Shown piece after piece: positions 57,380-64,000 of a stretch of 64,000 nt of DNA. The stretch is from DATCLS01 sp036563805. GTDB taxonomy: Bacteria > Actinomycetota > Acidimicrobiia > Acidimicrobiales > VFJN01. Numbering within the stretch: the stretch's first letter is position 1; each line of letters begins with the position of its first letter. The DNA is taken from the NCBI GenBank assembly GCA_036563805.1, contig DATCLS010000029.1, positions 1 to 64,000 on the forward strand, read 5' to 3'. Position numbers and translations under genes: made by a program. Below the pieces are notes generated by a model. It was given only the letters and a program-made list of their open reading frames with translations. It was not told the origin of the DNA and ran no database searches.

Positions 57380-57409
57380 CGATTTGACCTCGAATAGTGG
57401 TCAATCGTC
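57378..57409 (+). terminator. Hairpin overlapping the cytidylyltransferase stop
   Basis: GACGATTTGACC (57378-57389) pairs with GGTCAATCGTC (57399-57409), 11 bp with one bulged T and a 9-nt loop. GTGAAAACG follows rather than a T-tract. Confidence 0.6.
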
Positions 57410-57442
57410 GTGAAAACGGCGGGTGAACGGGGCGCGGGCGCG

Positions 57443-57472
57443 TTGCGTCCAGTGGGTGACGTTGGATAGCCT
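57443..57472 (+). promoter_or_regulatory. Promoter of the PGT-GT4 gene, with long leader
   Basis: -35 TTGCGT (57443-57448), 18-nt spacer, -10 TAGCCT (57467-57472). A TSS near 57479 would give a leader of about 180 nt, long for this genome. The leader contains a small hairpin CAAACGC-CGCA-GCGTTTG (57504-57521) and a motif shared with the next gene's leader (57552-57610). It is visibly less GC-rich than the coding DNA. Confidence 0.5.
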
Positions 57473-57503
57473 CGGGCCTCACGTGGCGGTAGGGCAAATG
57501 GGA

Positions 57504-57521
57504 CAAACGCCGCAGCGTTTG
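57504..57521 (+). other. Leader hairpin CAAACGC-CGCA-GCGTTTG
   Basis: 7-bp perfect stem, 4-nt loop, within the long 5' leader of the PGT-GT4 gene. Role unknown. Confidence 0.45.
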
Positions 57522-57657
57522 GGTGAGTGACATACGTCGCATACTGGGTGCGGCGCATAGGTAATTCCGACGGATTCTTCGACGGGGAAGCAGGGGAACA
57601 AAGGCGGATCCACGCGCCTAGCTACTGACTGGGCAGGGCGAAACAGGTGGGCGGATT

Positions 57658-60408
57658 GTGAGTATTGCGGTCGAGGGCATTGCCTTCGATGAACAGTCGC
57701 GCCCCGGGGCGAGCTCCGGGGACCGGGTCGACGGCCGCTCCGACGGCCGGGCCCAGGGCGCGGCCCGACCGCGGACCCCGTGGCGGCGGCTCGCCCTCGC
57801 CGACCTCGCTGTGCTCGTCGCCGCGTGGTCGGCCACCGCGTCGGCGCTCGCCGCGCCGTGGGTGACCGTGCCGGCGCTGGCGGGAATCGGCGTGGGCCTG
57901 ATCGCCGGGCGGCGCCTCTACGGCGAGGACATCGCCGACATGCGCACGACCGAGCTGCGGGACCTGGGCGTCGTGGGTGTCCGCTTGGCCGTGGCGTCCC
58001 TCGCCGTGGGCTGGGCGGCCGGGGCGGCGTCGGTGGCCGTGGCCGCGCTCGGCACCGCGCTGTCGCTGGTCGGCCTCGTCGCCGTGCGGGTGGCGTACCG
58101 GGCCTGGCTCCGCACCGCCCGGGCCGCGGGCCGGTTCGGCCGGCCGCTGGTCCTCGTCGGCATCGACGAGCAGGCGGACGCCCTCCGGCACCGCCTGGCC
58201 GAGCGCCCCGAGCTCGGGTTCTGGGTCGAGGCCGCGTTCGGGAGCCGGAGCGCCGCCCACCGGTTCGGCCTCGACGACGTGTGGGCGGGCGAGGTCGACG
58301 AGGCGCCCGAGTCGCGCGCCGTCCGCGGCGCCCACGCTGCGGTGGTGTCGACCTCCGCCGTGGACGCCGAGGAGATCGACCCGCTCGTCGCCCGGCTGCT
58401 GCGGGCGGGGCGGGCCCGGGTCCACCTGACGGCGGGCGTCGGCTCCGTCCACCCGGTGCGGCTCCGGCCGGTGTACCTCGACTACGGGCCCGTCGTGCGC
58501 GTCGAGCGGACCCGGCGGGGCCGGTGGCAGCCGGTGGCCAAGCGGGCGATCGACCTGGGCCTCGGGGCGCTGACCCTCGTGCTGGCGCTGCCGGTGCTGG
58601 CCGTCGCCGCCGTCGCCATCAAGCTCGGCGACCGCGGGCCGGTGCTGTTCCGCCAGGAGCGGGTCGGCCGCGACGGTCGCCCGTTCACGCTCTACAAGCT
58701 GCGGACGATGACCGTCGACGCCGAGGCGCAGCTCGCCCAGCTCGACGGCCGCAACGAGCGGGTGGGCCCGCTGTTCAAGATCCAGGAGGACCCGCGGGTG
58801 ACCCGGGTCGGGTCGCTCGTCCGCCAGCTCAGCATCGACGAGCTGCCCCAGCTCTGGAACGTGCTGCGGGGCGAGATGAGCCTGGTCGGGCCGCGGCCGG
58901 CGCTGCCCGACGAGTTCGAGCGGTTCGACGAGCGACTGCGCCAGCGGAGCCGCATCCGGCCGGGCATCACCGGGCTGTGGCAGGCCGAGGCCCGCGACAA
59001 CCCGTCGTTCCTCACCTACCAGCGGTTCGACCTGTTCTACCTGGAGAACTGGTCGCTCGTTCTCGACCTGGCGATCCTGCTCGCCACCGCCGAGGACCAG
59101 CTGGCCCGCGTGGCCCGGCTGCTGCGCCACGGCGGGCGGCCGGGCCGGGTCCGGCGCGCCGGGCGCCCGCAGCTCGAGGCCGTCCCGACCGGCCGACCGG
59201 CCGCCGCCTCCCGGCGGCGGACCGCGGGGCGGACGGCCGCCGGCCGCGCCACGGCGAGCCTGCGCATCGCCATGCTCGGCACCCGCGGGGTCCCGGCCCG
59301 CTACGGGGGCTTCGAGACCGCGGTCGAGGAGATCGGGCGGCGCCTGGTCGAGCGCGGCCACGAGGTCACCGTGTACAGCCGGCGCAACCACGACGGCGAG
59401 CGCCCACCGGCCGAGCACCTCGGCATGCGGGTGGTGACGCTGCCGGCGCTGCGGATGCGGGCGGCCGAGACCCTCAGCCACTCGTCGCTGTCGTCGCTGC
59501 ACGTCCTGCTGACGCGGCGCCACGACGTGGTCTTCGTCTTCAACTCGGCCAACGCCATCCTGTTGCCGCTGCTCCACGCCCGGCGGCTGCCGGTCGCCGT
59601 GCACGTCGACGGGCTCGAGTGGCGGCGGGCCAAATGGGCCGGGGCCGGCGCCCGCTACTACCGCCGGGCGGAGTCGGTCGCGGTCCGGTGGGCCGACGCC
59701 CTGATCGCCGATGCCCCCGGCATCGCCGAGTACTACGACCAGGAGTTCGGGGCCGCCACCGAGCAGCTGCGCTACGGCGCCCCGGTGCTGCCGGACGACT
59801 TCCCCGACGACAAGCTCGACCCGCTCGGCGTGTCCCGCCAGAAGTTCCACCTGGTCGTGGCCCGCTTCGAGCCCGAGAACCACGTCGACCTGGTGGTCCG
59901 GGGGTACCGGGCCAGCACCGCCACCTACCCGCTGGTCGTGGTGGGCAGCGCGCCCTACAGCGACGAGTACACGGCCGGCATCCGGGAGATCGCCGCCTCC
60001 GACGAACGGATCAAGCTGGTCGGCTCGGTGTGGGACCAGGACCAGCTCAACCAGCTCTACCGGCACGCGCTGCTCTACCTCCACGGCCACTCCGTCGGCG
60101 GCACCAACCCGTCGCTGCTGCGGGCCATGGGGGCGGGCGCGGCGGTGGGCGCCTACGACGTCCGCTTCAACCGCGACGTGATGGGCGGCGACGGCTGGTT
60201 CTTCTCCCACGAGGCCGACATCGCCCGCCTGGTCGAGGAGGCCGAGGCCGACCCCGACCGCTGCGTGCGCTACGGCGCCGCGCTCCAGGCGCACGTCGCC
60301 GCCCACTACCGGTGGGACGCGGTGGCCGACGGGTACGAGGACCTCGCCCGGCGGCTGGCCGGCGGCTACAGCCGGGCGGGTGAGGTGTCCGGGCGTCGCC
60401 GACGGTAG
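57658..60408 (+). CDS. Fusion of initiating phospho-sugar transferase (PGT) and GT4 (DUF1972) glycosyltransferase
   Basis: 916 residues. Residues ~40-500 form a polyprenyl-phosphate phosphoglycosyltransferase: N-terminal helices, a CoA-binding-like domain (PLVLVGIDEQADALRHRL), then PVLFRQERVGRDGRPF, LYKLRTMTVDAEAQL, SIDELPQLWNVLRGEMSLVG, PRPALPDEF and RPGITGLWQ. After an Arg/Ala-rich linker (~500-535), a GT4 enzyme starts IAMLGTRGVPARYGGFETAV, the DUF1972/rhamnosyltransferase signature, with GGTNPSLLRAMGAGAAV later. It would load the first sugar on undecaprenyl phosphate and add the second. GTG 57658; no longer start has support. Confidence 0.92.
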   Translation: MSIAVEGIAFDEQSRPGASSGDRVDGRSDGRAQGAARPRTPWRRLALADLAVLVAAWSATASALAAPWVTVPALAGIGVGLIAGRRLYGEDIADMRTTELRDLGVVGVRLAVASLAVGWAAGAASVAVAALGTALSLVGLVAVRVAYRAWLRTARAAGRFGRPLVLVGIDEQADALRHRLAERPELGFWVEAAFGSRSAAHRFGLDDVWAGEVDEAPESRAVRGAHAAVVSTSAVDAEEIDPLVARLLRAGRARVHLTAGVGSVHPVRLRPVYLDYGPVVRVERTRRGRWQPVAKRAIDLGLGALTLVLALPVLAVAAVAIKLGDRGPVLFRQERVGRDGRPFTLYKLRTMTVDAEAQLAQLDGRNERVGPLFKIQEDPRVTRVGSLVRQLSIDELPQLWNVLRGEMSLVGPRPALPDEFERFDERLRQRSRIRPGITGLWQAEARDNPSFLTYQRFDLFYLENWSLVLDLAILLATAEDQLARVARLLRHGGRPGRVRRAGRPQLEAVPTGRPAAASRRRTAGRTAAGRATASLRIAMLGTRGVPARYGGFETAVEEIGRRLVERGHEVTVYSRRNHDGERPPAEHLGMRVVTLPALRMRAAETLSHSSLSSLHVLLTRRHDVVFVFNSANAILLPLLHARRLPVAVHVDGLEWRRAKWAGAGARYYRRAESVAVRWADALIADAPGIAEYYDQEFGAATEQLRYGAPVLPDDFPDDKLDPLGVSRQKFHLVVARFEPENHVDLVVRGYRASTATYPLVVVGSAPYSDEYTAGIREIAASDERIKLVGSVWDQDQLNQLYRHALLYLHGHSVGGTNPSLLRAMGAGAAVGAYDVRFNRDVMGGDGWFFSHEADIARLVEEAEADPDRCVRYGAALQAHVAAHYRWDAVADGYEDLARRLAGGYSRAGEVSGRRRR

Positions 60409-60427
60409 TCCCCACTCGTGACACGGC

Positions 60428-60456
60428 CGATCGCGTGACGTAAAGTCACGCGATCG
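60428..60456 (+). terminator. 12-bp perfect hairpin after the PGT-GT4 gene
   Basis: CGATCGCGTGAC-GTAAA-GTCACGCGATCG, 19 nt after the stop. CTATGAAACTG follows; no T-tract. Confidence 0.7.
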
Positions 60457-60489
60457 CTATGAAACTGTCATGTCGGTCGGGCGCCGCGA

Positions 60490-60603
60490 TAGGGTCCCCG
60501 GCCGGCACGCCGATAGGCGTCACGCAGGCAGGCGCATAGACCGACCCCGTCGCTCGTGGTGGTGGCGGTCGGGGCGACGCAAGGGCACAAAGAGCGGGGA
60601 TCG
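60490..60603 (+). promoter_or_regulatory. Leader of the beta-helix gene, with -10 TAGGGT and shared leader motif
   Basis: -10 TAGGGT (60490-60495), probable leader ~100 nt. GGCGCATAG (60531-60539) and, further on, GGGGCGACGCAAGGGCACAA (60571-60590) leading to AAGAGCGGGGATCG before ATG. The same two blocks occur in the PGT-GT4 leader (57552-57560; GGGGAAGCAGGGGAACAAAG from 57584), suggesting shared control. Confidence 0.4.
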
Positions 60604-62550
60604 ATGTCTGGGGCACATGCTGGGGTCACTACACGTATCGCGGCCACCGTCACGGGGGTGCGGGCGCGCCGCGCCGTCGCCGCAGTTTTGGCGTTGCTCG
60701 CGGTGGGCTGCGTGGCGTCCGACGGCGCCGCGCCGCCGGCGAACGTTCCAGGCGGGCTGCCACCGCTGTCGTCCGGTTCGCCCATCGGCCTCGACGCCAC
60801 CGGGGCCCGCATCCCCGACACCGATTACCCGGTCCCCGACGACGCCGTCTTCCTCGCCACCAGCGGCGACGACCGCAACGCCGGCACCCGGGCGGCGCCG
60901 GTGCGCACGCTGAACCGGGCGCTGGCGCTCGTGCCCGACGGCGGCACGCTGGTCGTGCGAGGCGGCGTCTACCGCGACTGGTACCACGACGGCTCGGGCA
61001 CCGGGCACGCCATCCTCGACAAGGGCGTCACGATCCAGCCCTACCCCCACGAGCAGGTGTGGTTCGACGGCACCGACGTCGTCCCGGCCAGCCGCTGGCA
61101 GGCCGAGGGCAGCCGGTGGTCGACCAGCTGGTCGACGCCGTCGTTCTGCGACGGCCTCTACTACGAGCGCCCGCTGACCCAGCAGCGCCGCGACAACTCG
61201 GGGCCGTGCAGCCACGAGGACATGGCGGCCAGCTCGCGGGCGCCGATCGCCGGCGACCCCCAGTCGGTCTACGTCGACGGGGTCGAGCTCGCCCAGAAGC
61301 CGACGCTGGCCGAGGTCGACGCCCGGTCGTTCTACTACGACTGGGCCGCCCGCCGGCTCCACGTCGGCGTCGACCCGGCGGGCCACACGATCGAGGTGAC
61401 CGCCCGGCCCACCGCGCTGGTGCTCGGCGGCGCCGGCAACACGGTGCGGGGCATCGGGTTCCGCCGCTACGCCACGAACGAGTACCACAACCTGACCGGT
61501 GTGGCGCTCTACATGGGCGGGTCGCGGGCCAACCGGGTCGAGCGGTCGGTGTTCGTCGACAACGCCGGCGGCGCGCTCTACGTATCGAACCCCCGCCCGG
61601 GGTCGTATGTGCGGTCGTCGGTGTTCGCCCGCAACGGCTATACGGCCCTCGGCTCCAACGGCGGATCGACGGCCGACTTCCTCAACGCGTTCGTCATCGA
61701 GCACAACGTGTTCACCGGCAACAACGCCGAGAACTTCGGGTGGGAGTGCACGGTGTCGTGCGGCCACGCCAACGTGAAGCTCGGTCACATGAACGGCTTC
61801 CTGTTCCGCGACAACATCGTCGACGGCGCGGTCGGGCGGGGCAGCGGTTTCTGGTGCGACCTCGACTGCCGGTACGGCGTGATCGTCAACAACCTGGTCC
61901 GCAACAACGGCGGCCACGGCATCTACTACGAGGTCTCGAGCGACGGCCTCATCGCCTCCAACGTCGTGGTCGGCAGCGGCCAGCCCGGCATCACGGTCGC
62001 GTCGGCGAGCACCCGCGTGTACAACAACACGCTGGTCGGCAACCAGTTCGGCGTGTGGACCTACGACGACGCCCGAGCGCCCGGCGTCGACGGGTGGCAC
62101 GACGTGGGGCCCAACACGTCCGAGGTCGAGCTCGTCAACAACGTGGTGAGCGACGAGCCGTACTACCTGGTCAAGAGCCAGGACCCGGGGTCGAACCCGT
62201 CGGTCAACACCCGGCCCAGCGAGTTCTACGACGAGTTCGACTACAACGCCTATCACCGCATCAACGGCGCCGGGCAGAACCTGTACGCCTGGTACGAGGG
62301 CGGCGACGCGTACTACCGCACGCCGGCCGAGTTCGCCGAGGCCACGGGGTGGGACCGGCACGCCTTCGACGTCACCGGCGCCGCCGACCCGTTCTTCGTC
62401 GACCGGGCGGCGGGCGACTACCGGGTGCGGCCCGACAGCCGGGCCTACGAGAGCGGTGCGCCGCTGCCCGCCGACATCGCCCGCATCCTGGGCGTCGACC
62501 CCGACGCCCGGGTCAGCCGCGGGGCGATCGACTGGCCGGGCCGGCGCTGA
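60604..62550 (+). CDS. Right-handed beta-helix lipoprotein (polysaccharide lyase/epimerase-like)
   Basis: 648 residues. Lipobox LAVGC (Cys36). After a short Pro/Ser linker: FLATSGDDRNAGTRAAPVRT, the classic opening of secreted parallel beta-helix proteins, then repeated rungs (NRVERSVFVDNAGGALYVSN, HGIYYEVSSDGLIASNVVVG, RVYNNTLVGNQFGVW). Asn ladders and several Cys (CTVSCGH, CDLDC) suggest disulfides. The fold is used by lyases, hydrolases and epimerases; no catalytic set could be assigned. As last gene of the polysaccharide locus it may trim or modify the polymer at the cell surface. ATG 60604 follows GGGGAT. Confidence 0.85.
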   Translation: MSGAHAGVTTRIAATVTGVRARRAVAAVLALLAVGCVASDGAAPPANVPGGLPPLSSGSPIGLDATGARIPDTDYPVPDDAVFLATSGDDRNAGTRAAPVRTLNRALALVPDGGTLVVRGGVYRDWYHDGSGTGHAILDKGVTIQPYPHEQVWFDGTDVVPASRWQAEGSRWSTSWSTPSFCDGLYYERPLTQQRRDNSGPCSHEDMAASSRAPIAGDPQSVYVDGVELAQKPTLAEVDARSFYYDWAARRLHVGVDPAGHTIEVTARPTALVLGGAGNTVRGIGFRRYATNEYHNLTGVALYMGGSRANRVERSVFVDNAGGALYVSNPRPGSYVRSSVFARNGYTALGSNGGSTADFLNAFVIEHNVFTGNNAENFGWECTVSCGHANVKLGHMNGFLFRDNIVDGAVGRGSGFWCDLDCRYGVIVNNLVRNNGGHGIYYEVSSDGLIASNVVVGSGQPGITVASASTRVYNNTLVGNQFGVWTYDDARAPGVDGWHDVGPNTSEVELVNNVVSDEPYYLVKSQDPGSNPSVNTRPSEFYDEFDYNAYHRINGAGQNLYAWYEGGDAYYRTPAEFAEATGWDRHAFDVTGAADPFFVDRAAGDYRVRPDSRAYESGAPLPADIARILGVDPDARVSRGAIDWPGRR

Positions 62551-62592
62551 CCGGTCGCCGCTGACCCGGGCCCGCACCGCCCGCCGCTGATC

Positions 62593-62637
62593 GGTCGCCG
62601 GGGCCGCCCTGGCTGGGGGAGGGCGGCCCCGGCGACC
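62593..62637 (+). terminator. 18-bp perfect hairpin after the beta-helix gene
   Basis: GGTCGCCGGGGCCGCCCT (62593-62610) pairs base for base with AGGGCGGCCCCGGCGACC (62620-62637), 9-nt loop, 42 nt after the stop. It is the longest stem in the window; no T-tract. Confidence 0.8.
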
Positions 62638-62714
62638 CCACCAGGCCCGGGCGGGCCAGCCCGGAGTGCCCGCCCGCCGGTCCCGGTCGACCCGCCAGGT
62701 TCGGGCCGGCCGCC

Positions 62715-62870
62715 TTGGGGGCGTTCGGGTCCGCCGGGCCCGCCGACCGCGCCGCCTACGCGGACCGGGCCCGGGCGGCGGTCCGGGCCCTGGTCGAGGA
62801 CGGGTTTCTGCTGGAGCGGGACGTCGGCCGGACGGTGGCCGCGGCCCTGCGGGCCTACGACGCCCGCTGA
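62715..62870 (+). pseudogene. Possible gene remnant (C-terminal fragment)
   Basis: In the 335-nt gap after the beta-helix gene one frame ends with about 50 protein-like residues: GPADRAAYADRARAAVRALV, EDGFLLERDVGRTVAAALRA, YDAR and TGA at 62868. This resembles the helical C-terminal end of actinobacterial alpha/beta-hydrolase-domain proteins (AAY-x-RV-x-A, DGFLL-x-ED). The frame has no ATG or GTG start, only TTG 62715, and is Pro/Gly-rich before that, so it looks like the tail of a deleted gene. Apart from this and the hairpin, the gap holds nothing else. Confidence 0.4.
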
Positions 62871-62885
62871 CCGGGCGGCGGTGGG

Positions 62886-64000
62886 TCAGCCGCCGGACCC
62901 CGACGAGCCGGACGACCCATCGTCCCGGACGCCGTAGGTGGCGACGCAGTTGCCGGCCTGGGGCGTGCTGGAGCGGCCCCCGCACGTGCTGCCGAGCTCC
63001 TCCAGCTCGCTGCCCACCTCCGTGCGCCAGTAGAGCAGGTCGCAGTAGTTGTTGTAGCCCTGCTCGCAGCCGTAGCCCAGCGCCTCGAGGACGTCGTCGG
63101 GCACCTCGCCGATGGGGATGTGGTTGCGCTGGTCGGTGACGGTGTCCTCGCAGTCGCCGCGGTGCTGCGCGCCGTCGGTGGCGTTGTCGCCGCAGGTCAT
63201 CGAAAAGGACTCGTAGTCGCTGCCGATCGGGCTGATCAGGTACAGCGTGTCGCAGTCGCGCATGTTGCCAGCCGCGCACGAGTCTTGGAGCAACTGCATC
63301 GACGCGTCGCTTACCGGCGGGGCGCCGCCGTTTCCGCCGCCCCCACCGTCAGAGCCACCGCCATCGTCGCCGCCGCCCCCGCCGCCGTCGGCCTCGGTCG
63401 TCGCCGTCGTGGTCGGCGAGGCCGGCTCGTCGTCGTCACCGCCGGACAGGGCCACGATCAGCACCACGACCAGCGCCACGGCGGCGAGGCCCCCGAGCGC
63501 GATCCACAGCGGGGTGCGGGACTTCTGCCCGCCGCCGGCCGCGTAGCCGCCGGAGGGCGCGGCGCCGTAGTTGCCGGAGGGCGCGGACCCGTACCCGCCG
63601 GACGGCGCCGCGTACGGGCTGGACGAGGCGGCGTACCCGCCGGACGGTGCCGCCGCGTAGCCGCCGGCGGGCGCCGGGGCCGGCCCCGGCGGGGCGCCGG
63701 GCGGGGCCGGGCGCTGGGGCGCCTGGCCGCCCGGGGCGCCGGGCGCGCCCGGGTCGGGCGGTGTCGTCGGGGCGCCGGGCATACCGGCCGCCGGGGCACC
63801 CGGGGCACCGGGCCGCCCGGCGTAAGCCCCGGCCGCCGCACCGGCGGCCGCACCGGCGGCCGCACCGCCCACCGCCGCGGCGCCGGGCCCGTCGGGGCCG
63901 GCCTGCTCCTCGGGGGCGGTGGCGATCTCGCTGCGGTTCTCGGCGTCGGCCACGTCGCGGCCGGCGGCCACGATGGCGGTGCCGAGGGCGACGCTGTACT
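62886..64000 (-). CDS. Hsp70-like protein with membrane anchor and Cys-containing outer domain, 5' end beyond window
   Basis: The minus-strand frame is open to the right edge; 371 residues are visible. The first ones read YSVALGTAIVAAGRDVADAE, resembling the end of an Hsp70/DnaK ATPase domain (AVALGAA-x-x-AA). Then comes an Ala/Pro/Gly linker with GGYAAAPSG-type repeats, one helix (PLWIALGGLAAVALVVVLIV), a Gly/Asp-rich spacer and a C-terminal domain with paired Cys. There the unit C-x(6)-C-D-x-LY-x(4)-PIGSDYESF is echoed by C-x(5)-YCDLLYW. Actinobacteria have Hsp70-TM proteins of this plan. GTG 63971 is in frame but probably internal. Confidence 0.6.
   Translation of the reverse strand, partial: YSVALGTAIVAAGRDVADAENRSEIATAPEEQAGPDGPGAAAVGGAAAGAAAGAAAGAYAGRPGAPGAPAAGMPGAPTTPPDPGAPGAPGGQAPQRPAPPGAPPGPAPAPAGGYAAAPSGGYAASSSPYAAPSGGYGSAPSGNYGAAPSGGYAAGGGQKSRTPLWIALGGLAAVALVVVLIVALSGGDDDEPASPTTTATTEADGGGGGGDDGGGSDGGGGGNGGAPPVSDASMQLLQDSCAAGNMRDCDTLYLISPIGSDYESFSMTCGDNATDGAQHRGDCEDTVTDQRNHIPIGEVPDDVLEALGYGCEQGYNNYCDLLYWRTEVGSELEELGSTCGGRSSTPQAGNCVATYGVRDDGSSGSSGSGG

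Noticed and set aside
57478..57657. Cyclic di-GMP (GEMM) riboswitch in the PGT-GT4 leader, or at 60520-60603
   Set aside because: Fragments such as GACGCAA and AGGGCACAA recall GEMM-I, but the second conserved half and the paired stems are missing, and in the second leader the start codon follows at once.
1..64000. tRNA or rRNA genes, prophage or transposon
   Set aside because: No conserved TTCGANNCC-type arm in a cloverleaf context, no integrase, transposase or terminal inverted repeats were seen; coding style and base composition are uniform.

Overview
Very GC-rich DNA packed with genes on both strands. The gene content points to a free-living actinobacterium: a mycothiol conjugate amidase, an ImuA/ImuB/DnaE2 mutasome with actinobacterial-type LexA boxes (CGAAC-N4-GTTCG), an F420/FMN split-barrel oxidoreductase and many GTG starts. 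The style (tiny intergenic gaps, leaderless genes, Hsp70-like membrane protein) would suit the class Acidimicrobiia, but that placement is inference. No rRNA, tRNA, CRISPR array, insertion sequence or prophage was seen.

Layout. 1-7.4 kb is metabolic: a truncated proline-rich membrane protein, a class III-like PPK2, an RpiB-family isomerase, RNase HII, then a two-gene arginine dihydrolase/ornithine cyclodeaminase operon and a glutamate dehydrogenase. Together these can turn arginine into proline and glutamate-derived ammonia. 7.4-18.0 kb holds the DNA-damage mutasome, imuA-imuB and, 4.5 kb further on and inverted, dnaE2. Each transcription unit has a LexA box inside its promoter. Between them lie a TetR/MMPL exporter pair, a split-barrel oxidoreductase and a PadR regulator. 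18-30 kb is mixed: XRE-cupin regulator, fatty-acid-hydroxylase-type membrane enzyme, a nested minisatellite, a frameshifted neutral ceramidase, acylphosphatase, PEBP lipoprotein, a doubled PhoU/TrkA_C protein, an nfeD-stomatin pair, mca, and a secreted polyester-hydrolase-like enzyme. 30-41 kb carries a large membrane pentapeptide-repeat/TPR chimera overlapping a gamma-glutamylcyclotransferase-like gene, a GT-C-like membrane protein, a PAS-GGDEF diguanylate cyclase, an SDR/unknown-protein pair and a DHA2 MFS exporter.

41.7-62.6 kb is a polysaccharide locus: CDP-alcohol phosphatidyltransferase, Wzz/BY-kinase, O-antigen-ligase-like polymerase, flippase, six glycosyltransferase domains (one fused to the initiating phospho-sugar transferase), a TagD-like cytidylyltransferase, a beta-helix lipoprotein, a large LamG/PKD/FnIII secreted protein and a small lipoprotein. 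This is a Wzx/Wzy-type pathway, and the CDP-alcohol enzymes hint at a phosphodiester-substituted polymer. The right edge cuts an Hsp70-like membrane protein.

Regulation is unusually legible. Many genes start 6-9 nt after a TANNNT -10 box (leaderless transcripts), and several units end in long perfect GC hairpins with no T-tract.
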